Shown here: piece after piece, positions 56,823-64,000 of the stretch
How the letters are laid out: every line of letters starts with the position of its first letter
How positions within the stretch are numbered: the stretch's first letter is position 1
NCBI GenBank assembly: GCA_963932145.1
Contig: OZ010588.1
Coordinates: 100,363,512 to 100,427,511, forward strand
Source: Acanthosepion lycidas
Lineage: Eukaryota; Mollusca; Cephalopoda; Sepiida; Sepiidae
Reading direction: 5' to 3'
DNA: 64,000 bases
The notes under the pieces: model-generated
What the model saw: the letters and a program-made list of their open reading frames with translations, nothing else
Database searches by the model: none
What the model was told of the DNA's origin: nothing
Translations under genes and position numbers: made by a program

Positions 56823-59800
56823 GGCCGAAACGTTGCGATAAACATGGCGACAAATATGAGGACAATAGTCCGAATAATGTAAATAGTGTACATAATACCT
56901 CATCTCAGAAATATAGACAGATACTGAAAGGCCGAAACATTGTAATAAATATGGCGACAAAGATGAGGACAATAGTCAGAATAATGTAAATAGTGTACAA
57001 AATACCTCATCTCAGAAATATAGACAGATACTGAAAGGCCGAAACGTTGTAATAAATATAGCGACAAAGATGAGTACAATAGTCCGAATAATGTAAATAG
57101 TGTACATAATACCTCATCTCAGAAATATAGACAGATACTGAAAGGCCGAAGCGTTGTAATAAATATGGCGACAAAGATGAGGACAATAGTCCGAATAATG
57201 TAAATAGTGTACAAAATACCTCATCTCAGAAATATAGACAGATACTAAAAGGCCGAAACTTTGTAATAAATATGGCGACAAAGATGAGGACAATAGTCCG
57301 AATAATGTAGATAGTGTACATAATACCTCATCTCAGAAATATAGACAGATACTGAAAGGCCGAAGCGTTGTAATAAATATGGCGACAAAGATGAGGACAA
57401 TAGTCCGAATAATGTAAATAGTGTACATAATACCTCATCTCAGAAATATAGACAGATACTGAAAGGCCGAAACTTTGTAATAAATATAGCGACAAAGATG
57501 AGTACAATAGTCCGAATAATGTAAATAGTGTACATAATACCTCATCTCAGAAATATAGACAGATACTGAAAGGCCGAAGCGTTGTAATAAATATGGCGAC
57601 AAAGATGAGGACAATAGTCCGAATAATGTAAATAGTGTACATAATACCTCATCTCAGAAATATAGACAGATACTGAAAGGCCGAAACTTTGTAATAAATA
57701 TGGCGACAAAGATGAGGACAATAGTCCGAATAATGTAGATAGTGTACATAATACCTCATCTCAGAAATATAGACAGATACTGAAAGGCCGAAGCGTTGTA
57801 ATAAATATGGCGACAAAGATGAGGACAATAGTCCGAATAATGTAAATAGTGTACAAAATACCTCATCTCAGAAATATAGACAGATACTAAAAGGCCGAAA
57901 CTTTGTAATAAATATGGCGACAAAGATGAGGACAATAGTCCGAATAATGTAGATAGTGTACATAATACCTCATCTCAGAAATATAGACAGATACTGAAAG
58001 GCCGAAGCGTTGTAATAAATATGGCGACAAAGATGAGGACAATAGTCCGAATAATGTAAATAGTGTACAAAATACCTCATCTCAGAAATATAGACAGATA
58101 CTAAAAGGCCGAAACTTTGTAATAAATATGGCGACAAAGATGAGGACAATAGTCCGAATAATGTAAATAGTGTACAAAATACCTCATCTCAGAAATATAG
58201 ACAGATACTGAAAGGCCGAAACGTTGTAATAAATATAGCGACAAAGATGAGTACAATAGTCCGAATAATGTAAATAGTGTACATAATACCTCATCTCAGA
58301 AATATAGACAGATACTGAAAGGCCGAAACATTGTAATAAATATGGCGACAAAGATGAGGACAATAGTCCGAATAATGTAAATAGTGTACAAAATACCTCA
58401 TCTCAGAAATATAGACAGATACTGAAAGGCCGAAATGTTGTGATAAACATGCCGACAAAGATAGGGTACAATAGTCCGAATAATGTAAATAGTGTACAAA
58501 ATACCTCATCTCAGAAATATAGACAGATACTGAAAGGCCGAAACTTTGTAATAAATATGGCGACAAAGATGAGGACAATAGTCCGAATAATGTAAATAGT
58601 GTACATAATACCTCATCTCAGAAATATAGACAGATACTGAAAGGCCGAAACGTTGTGATAAATATGGCGACAAAGATGAGTACAATAGTCCGAATAATGT
58701 AAATAGTGTACATAATACCTCATCTCAGAAATATAGACAGATACTGAAAGGCCGAAACGTTGTAATAAATATGGCGACAAAGATGAGGACAATAGTCCGA
58801 ATAATGTAAATAGTGTACAAAATACCTCATCTCAGAAATATAGACAGATACTGAAAGGCCGAAACGTTGTAATAAATATGGCGACAAAGATGAGGACAAT
58901 AGTCCAAATAATGTAAATAGTGTACATAATACCTCATCTCAGAAATATGGACAGATACTGAAAGGCCGAAACTTTGTAATAAATATGGCGACAAAGATGA
59001 GTACAATAGTCCGAATAATGTAAATAGTGTACATAATACCTCATCTCAGAAATATAGACAGATACTGAAAGGCCGAAACGTTGTGATAAACATGCCGACA
59101 AAGATAGGGTACAATAGTCCGAATAATGTAAATAGTGTACAAAATACCTCATCTCAGAAATATAGACAGATACTGAAAGGCCGAAACGTTGTAATAAATA
59201 TGGCGACAAAGATGAGGACAATAGTCCAAATAATGTAAACAATGTACATAATACATCATCTCAGAAATATGGACAGATACTGAAAGGCCGAAACGTTGTA
59301 ATAAATATGGTGACAAAGATGAGGACAATAGTCCAAATAATGTAAATAGTGTACATAATACCTCATCTCAGAAATATAGACAGATACTGAAAGGCCGAAA
59401 TGTTGTGATAAACATGCCGACAAAGATAGGGTACAATAGTCCGAATAATGTAAATAGTGTACAAAATACCTCATCTCAGAAATATAGACAGATACTGAAA
59501 GGCCGAAATGTTGTGATAAACATGCCGACAAAGATAGGGTACAATAGTCCGAATAATGTAAATAGTGTACAAAATACCTCATCTCAGAAATATAGACAGA
59601 TACTGAAAGGCCGAAATGTTGAGATAAACATGCCGACAAAGATAGGGTACAATAGTCCGAATAATGTAAATAGTGTACATAATACCCCATCTCAGAAATA
59701 TAGACAGATACTGAAAGGCCGAAACGTTGTGATAAATATGGCGACAAAGATGAGGACAATAGTCCGAATAATGTAAATAGTGTACAAAATACCTCATCTC

Positions 59801-61709
59801 AGAAATATAGACAGATACTGAAAGGCCGAAATGTTGTGATAAACATGCCGACAAAGATAGGGTACAATAGTCCGAATAATGTAAATAGTGTACAAAATAC
59901 CTCATCTCAGAAATATAGACAGATACTGAAAGGCCGAAATGTTGTGATAAACATGCCGACAAAGATAGGGTACAATAGTCCGAATAATGTAAATAGTGTA
60001 CATAATACCCCATCTCAGAAATATAGACAGATACTGAAAGGCCGAAGCGTTGTAATAAATATGGCGACAAAGATGAGGACAATAGTCCGAATAATGTAAA
60101 TAGTGTACAAAATACCTCATCTCAGAAATATAGACAGATACTAAAAGGCCGAAACTTTGTAATAAATATGGCGACAAAGATGAGGACAATAGTCCGAATA
60201 ATGTAGATAGTGTACATAATACCTCATCTCAGAAATATAGACAGATACTGAAAGGCCGAAGCGTTGTAATAAATATGGCGACAAAGATGAGGACAATAGT
60301 CCGAATAATGTAAATAGTGTACATAATACCTCATCTCAGAAATATAGACAGATACTGAAAGGCCGAAACTTTGTAATAAATATGGCGACAAAGATGAGGA
60401 CAATAGTCCGAATAATGTAGATAGTGTACATAATACCTCATCTCAGAAATATAGACAGATACTGAAAGGCCGAAGTGTTGTAATAAATATGGCGACAAAG
60501 ATGAGGACAATAGTCCGAATAATGTAAATAGTGTACAAAATACCTCATCTCAGAAATATAGACAGATACTAAAAGGCCGAAACTTTGTAATAAATATGGC
60601 GACAAAGATGAGGACAATAGTCCGAATAATGTAAATAGTGTACAAAATACCTCATCTCAGAAATATAGACAGATACTGAAAGGCCGAAACGTTGTAATAA
60701 ATATAGCGACAAAGATGAGTACAATAGTCCGAATAATGTAAATAGTGTACATAATACCTCATCTCAGAAATATAGACAGATACTGAAAGGCCGAAACATT
60801 GTAATAAATATGGCGACAAAGATGAGGACAATAGTCCGAATAATGTAAATAGTGTACAAAATACCTCATCTCAGAAATATAGACAGATACTGAAAGGCCG
60901 AAACGTTGTAATAAATATAGCGACAAAGATGAGGACAATAGTCCGAATAATGTAAATAGTGTACAAAATACCTCATCTCAGAAATATAGACAGATACTGA
61001 AAGGCCGAAATGTTGTGATAAACATGCCGACAAAGATAGGGTACAATAGTCCGAATAATGTAAATAGTGTACAAAATACCTCATCTCAGAAATATAGACA
61101 GATACTGAAAGGCCGAAACTTTGTAATAAATATGGCGACAAAGATGAGGACAATAGTCCGAATAATGTAAATAGTGTACATAATACCTCATCTCAGAAAT
61201 ATAGACAGATACTGAAAGGCCGAAACTTTGTAATAAATATGGCGACAAAGATGAGTACAATAGTCCGAATAATGTAAATAGTGTACATAATACCTCATCT
61301 CAGAAATATAGACAGATACTGAAAGGCCGAAATGTTGTGATAAACATGCCGACAAAGATAGGGTACAATAGTCCGAATAATGTAAATAGTGTACAAAATA
61401 CCTCATCTCAGAAATATAGACAGATACTGAAAGGCCGAAACGTTGTAATAAATATGGCGACAAAGATGAGGACAATAGTCCAAATAATGTAAACAATGTA
61501 CATAATACCTCATCTCAGAAATATGGACAGATACTGAAAGGCCGAAACTTTGTAATAAATATGGCGACAAAGATGAGTACAATAGTCCGAATAATGTAAA
61601 TAGTGTACAAAATACCTCATCTCAGAAATATAGACAGATACTGAAAGGCCGAAATGTTGTGATAAACATGCCGACAAAGATGAGTACAATAGTCCGAATA
61701 ATGTAAATA
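56823..61709 (+). repeat. 107/108-bp satellite array, about 45 units
   Basis: Units recur every 107 bp (the GGCCGAA landmark lies near 56931, 57038, 57145, 57252 and 57359). Each reads through CTGAAAGGCCGAAACG, ATGGCGACAAAGATGAGGAC, AATAGTCCGAATAATG and CCTCATCTCAGAAATATAG. A second subtype of 108 bp, with linked changes (AAACATGCCGAC and GATAGGGTACAAT), occurs about nine times, for example near 58450, 59105, 59415-59650, 59855, 59950, 61035 and 61355. Runs of the 108-bp type stay in frame (36 codons), so long open frames on both strands here are arithmetic consequences and not genes. The order of subtypes around 58.1-58.6 kb recurs around 60.6-61.1 kb, suggesting block duplication. Confidence 0.95.
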
Positions 61710-61734
61710 AAGTACCATATATATTTAAATGTTT

Positions 61735-61990
61735 GTACTTGTCAGATTTTATTTTATTTAATTTGTATTTCGTATATTGGCCTGTTCGTTTTACAGGTAA
61801 CCATATCTTCTGTCTTCTTACAATTGAGGTTTAATCATTTCTTTCCACTTTCTTTTACTACCATCTGTAGAATTTCCTATGGTTTACTTTCTGTGTCATC
61901 TGCATAACTTATGTAGTTTATATTGTGACCACCAACAGTTAGTGAAAAAAATTTCCGTTCGATCAATTTAGTCATATTTTATGAAATAGT
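61735..61990 (-). mobile_element. RTE-like LINE reverse transcriptase fragment
   Basis: The minus strand encodes LTVGGHNINYISYADDTE (YADD at 61906-61895), then NCKKTEDMVTCKTNRP and YEIQIK. This is the palm and the NxKKTE segment of RTE-type reverse transcriptase. It abuts the right target duplication of the satellite insertion. Confidence 0.65.
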
Positions 61991-62459
61991 TCAGGTTGAT
62001 ATTTTTTCTGTAAGCTCACAGAATGATATGCAAATAACTACAGTGAATGTTTACTCTGACCTACACAATATTTTGATGCAAGCCATAGAACACGTTGTCC
62101 GAATCCTTATCTGGCTACCATTAACGCAAAGGTTGAATTCTCTCGCCACTAAAATTATTAATAACACCAGCCTACACATGTTTTGTTTCCTGCCGCCGTG
62201 CACCTTTTCTTAGGAAATTATTACTGATCGGCTCGATATTTTTAAGAATTCTTAATTATAGCTAAATTGCCAATAACATTCAAATAGATTCTGAATATTT
62301 TCTTCAGAAATCGATGAATGTTAATCAATTCCATTTGGATCAAACACCAGATTTTTATATTATGATAACGCATGATGATAACGAATTTGCAATTCTGTTC
62401 ACTAAAATTATGATAGAAACAATATAAAGATCTTTCTGGCATCACACACCATTCGTCCT

Positions 62460-63010
62460 TGCATGAAATACTGCTGCCATATATGGTCTGGTGCTCCCGC
62501 TGTTCATCTCAAGGTCCTGGAAAAAAACAGAGAAGGATATGCAATGTGATAGGACCTGATCTGGCATCTCGTTTACAGTCATTTTCTCAGAGACGCGCTG
62601 TGGCTTCCCTCTGTCTTTTCTACAAGTATTTTCATGGCAACTGATCTGACGATCTACTTTCACTGGTTCTCAACCGGCATGAATTTAAACGTGCTACTAA
62701 TAGGCATCTCGAGCCCACCCTTTCACTGTCGAAACGGATAAATGTACCTTTCTTATCTACTACAAGAGATTCTTATTTCGAACCTTCCGCTAGTGTAACT
62801 CACTTCCTATCACTTTCTTCCCTGATAGCTATAATCTTCGAATATTTAAATGTAATGTCAATCGTCATCTTATGATGCCTTGGCCTTGACCCCTGTTTTC
62901 TCTTTATCCTTTTCCCAAACACTCCTCTTTAATCTTACTGTCATTCTCTCTAACCCATTCCGTGCTAGTGGCACACCCATCTTGCTTGGCGTGATATGCT
63001 TAAAAAAAAC
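62460..63010 (+). mobile_element. Jockey/CR1-like LINE, 3' fragment
   Basis: Encodes KKQRRICNVIGPDLASRL, SFSQRRAVASLCLFYKYFHG, then after frameshifts a SYFEPSASVTHF-like version of the SRTSRLWNSLP region. The end, about 63000, is the family tail GATATGCTTAAAAAAAAC. About 85% similar by eye to the 35.2-kb and 50.7-kb copies. Confidence 0.72.
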
Positions 63011-63011
63011 A

Positions 63012-63540
63012 GTCTTCAACAGACATTTCATATAGAAATCTAAGTTTAGCAGGGATCTATATTATATTTAAAAAGTTACAATCTTTTTTTTCTTTTTCTT
63101 TTTTGGTTTGTCTGTTCGTACGTAAATCGTAAGGTTTGATTGGCTGACAGAAGGGAAGAGGAAAGCAAATGATTGCGTACAAGACCGCTGAGTAGTATTT
63201 TCTACGACTAGGTGATTGGCTATTGTAATTAATAATATAAGTAATTAAACAGTAAACTTCGACCTCACAAAATTCAAAAATGTCTACTGAATCTCTTTAA
63301 TGAACTACTGGATATGTATATGAGGTACGTGTATGTAGATTAACTGTTGAATTGAATATACTACTTAACTGCTGTTTTCTAAATATATAAAAAATAAGAT
63401 GTCAGTGTATCTGTATGTTCGTTATATATTTCCACATTTTTTAACCGATCTCACTTAAACTTGACATACTGATAGCTTATAATCCAAGAGTGGTCAAGTC
63501 CAACTTTATATAATTTAATTTGGATGATGTTAATTATGAG
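63012..63540. other. No gene seen
   Basis: AT-rich sequence between two LINE fragments. Confidence 0.5.
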
Positions 63541-64000
63541 CAAGGTAGCGAGGTAATTCAGAGAAAACTGGAAATCCTACGGAGATTCAGCAATGGCGGA
63601 CACAATCTTAACAACATAAGATACGCAGATGACACAGTACTGATAGCAGACACAGAAAAATTAGGCAGTGTATTGCGAGACTGAAGGATTTCTTTGGTAA
63701 CAAAGAAAATAGTACTGATCTGTTACATTACATCTGTTTTTCATTACGGCAGCGTATGTTGGACGGTCTCCTCAAAGATGAAGAAGACATCCGAGGGTAC
63801 GGAGACGTGGTTCTACAGAAGGATGCTATGGTATCATGTACATCATATATCATGTGAGCAACGATGAAGTTTTGGAGAGGATGCAAACAAGTAGGGAGCT
63901 TATAAGTAACATCAGAAAGAGGCAGTTGAAGTTTCTGGGATACGTAATGAGAAAATAGGGCAGGGAGAATCTGTTATTCATAGGTCGAATAGAGGGAAAG
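63540..64000 (+). mobile_element. RTE-like LINE fragment, runs off the window
   Basis: Carries the reverse transcriptase active-site motif: GHNLNNIRYADDTVLIADTE, with YADD at 63622-63633. Then come YITSVFHYGSVCWTVSS, ETWFYRRMLWY, MSNDEVLERMQTSRELIS, and IRKRQLKFLGYVMRK, the C-terminal region of RTE-type ORF2. Between motifs the frame shifts. The catalytic YADD is intact, but the copy is broken and starts mid-domain. The element continues beyond base 64000. Confidence 0.72.

Larger units (their letters stand above)
56348..61709 (+). mobile_element. 5.4-kb insertion: palindromic core plus giant 107/108-bp satellite arm
   Basis: The block is bounded by the same 13 bases, AAGTACCATATAT, at 56335-56347 and 61710-61722, which reads as a target-site duplication, so the whole block appears to be one insertion. 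From left to right it holds one satellite unit on the minus strand (about 56362-56455), a palindromic core (about 56456-56822) and about 45 satellite units on the plus strand (56823-61709). It sits between a minus-strand jockey-like LINE tail (left) and a minus-strand RTE fragment (right). A shorter relative at 48976-49317 has the same order of parts. No protein is encoded. A duplication of about 13 bp is unlike the fixed TA of Tc1/mariner and fits target-primed or Penelope-type insertion; that classification is inference. Confidence 0.8.

Noticed and set aside
59256-60082. Long frames (167 and 123 codons) in the satellite
   Set aside because: They come from the 107/108-bp periodicity and change with subtype order; no coding support.
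56870-61700. GATGAGGAC-AATA-GTCCGAA in each satellite unit as a hammerhead
   Set aside because: Stem II and GATGA/GAA look right, but core C3 and U4 are AA, the last A of GAAA is T, and no stem I is found.

Overview
The window reads as repeat-dominated, gene-poor DNA from a mollusc, most likely a cephalopod of the octopus type. Supporting signs are very dense (TA)n and (TA)n(TG)n microsatellites, a diverged SINE body resembling the abundant octopus SINEs, many 3' fragments of jockey/CR1-like and RTE-like LINEs, Penelope-like (GIY-YIG) remnants, Tc1/mariner pieces and mariner-type MITEs. The taxon call is inference from this repeat profile. I found no host exon I can defend; most open frames come from microsatellites, tandem repeats or degraded transposons.

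Layout. 0-10 kb: tRNA-like SINEs, an inverted dimer of a 200-bp repeat, RTE and jockey-like LINE fragments, a MITE pair at 5.1/6.1 kb, a cephalopod-type SINE at 8.5 kb and a (GAA)n polypurine block at 9.65 kb. 10-20 kb: a higher-order minisatellite (11.8-13.1 kb), an inverted SINE pair (14.9-15.4 kb), a 35-bp minisatellite (16.7-17.2 kb), a TIR element (18.2 kb) and a perfect-looking foldback element (19.8 kb). 20-27 kb: (GATA)n and (TA)n fields, mariner MITEs and a 646-bp long-TIR element. 27.9-32.1 kb: a broken Gypsy LTR-retrotransposon fossil on the minus strand. 32.4-35.9 kb: Tc1/mariner relics, a hammerhead-like site and a LINE 3' end. 36-46 kb: a 102-119-bp tandem array, more SINE, LINE and foldback copies, a 33-bp minisatellite and a Penelope-like remnant. 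46-56 kb: a Tc1 relic, a hAT-like end, a LINE endonuclease domain interrupted by a 342-bp palindromic insertion, a second Penelope-like remnant and a canonical hammerhead ribozyme. 56.3-61.7 kb: a single 5.4-kb insertion bounded by a perfect 13-bp target duplication and made mostly of about 45 copies of a 107/108-bp satellite. 61.7-64 kb: RTE and jockey-like LINE pieces, one running off the window.

The most interesting signal is an element family with satellite units arranged head-to-head around a palindromic core that carries hammerhead-like sequence (CTGAAGA ... GGCCGAAACG). Two members can be delimited by about 13-bp target duplications: a small one at 48976-49317, inside a LINE endonuclease gene, and a giant one at 56348-61709 whose right arm has grown to about 45 units. 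With the canonical type I hammerhead at 52990-53036 and GIY-YIG fragments nearby, this suggests a non-autonomous, ribozyme-associated (Penelope- or retrozyme-like) family that seeds satellite DNA. The mechanism is inference; the boundaries, target duplications and repeats are visible in the sequence.
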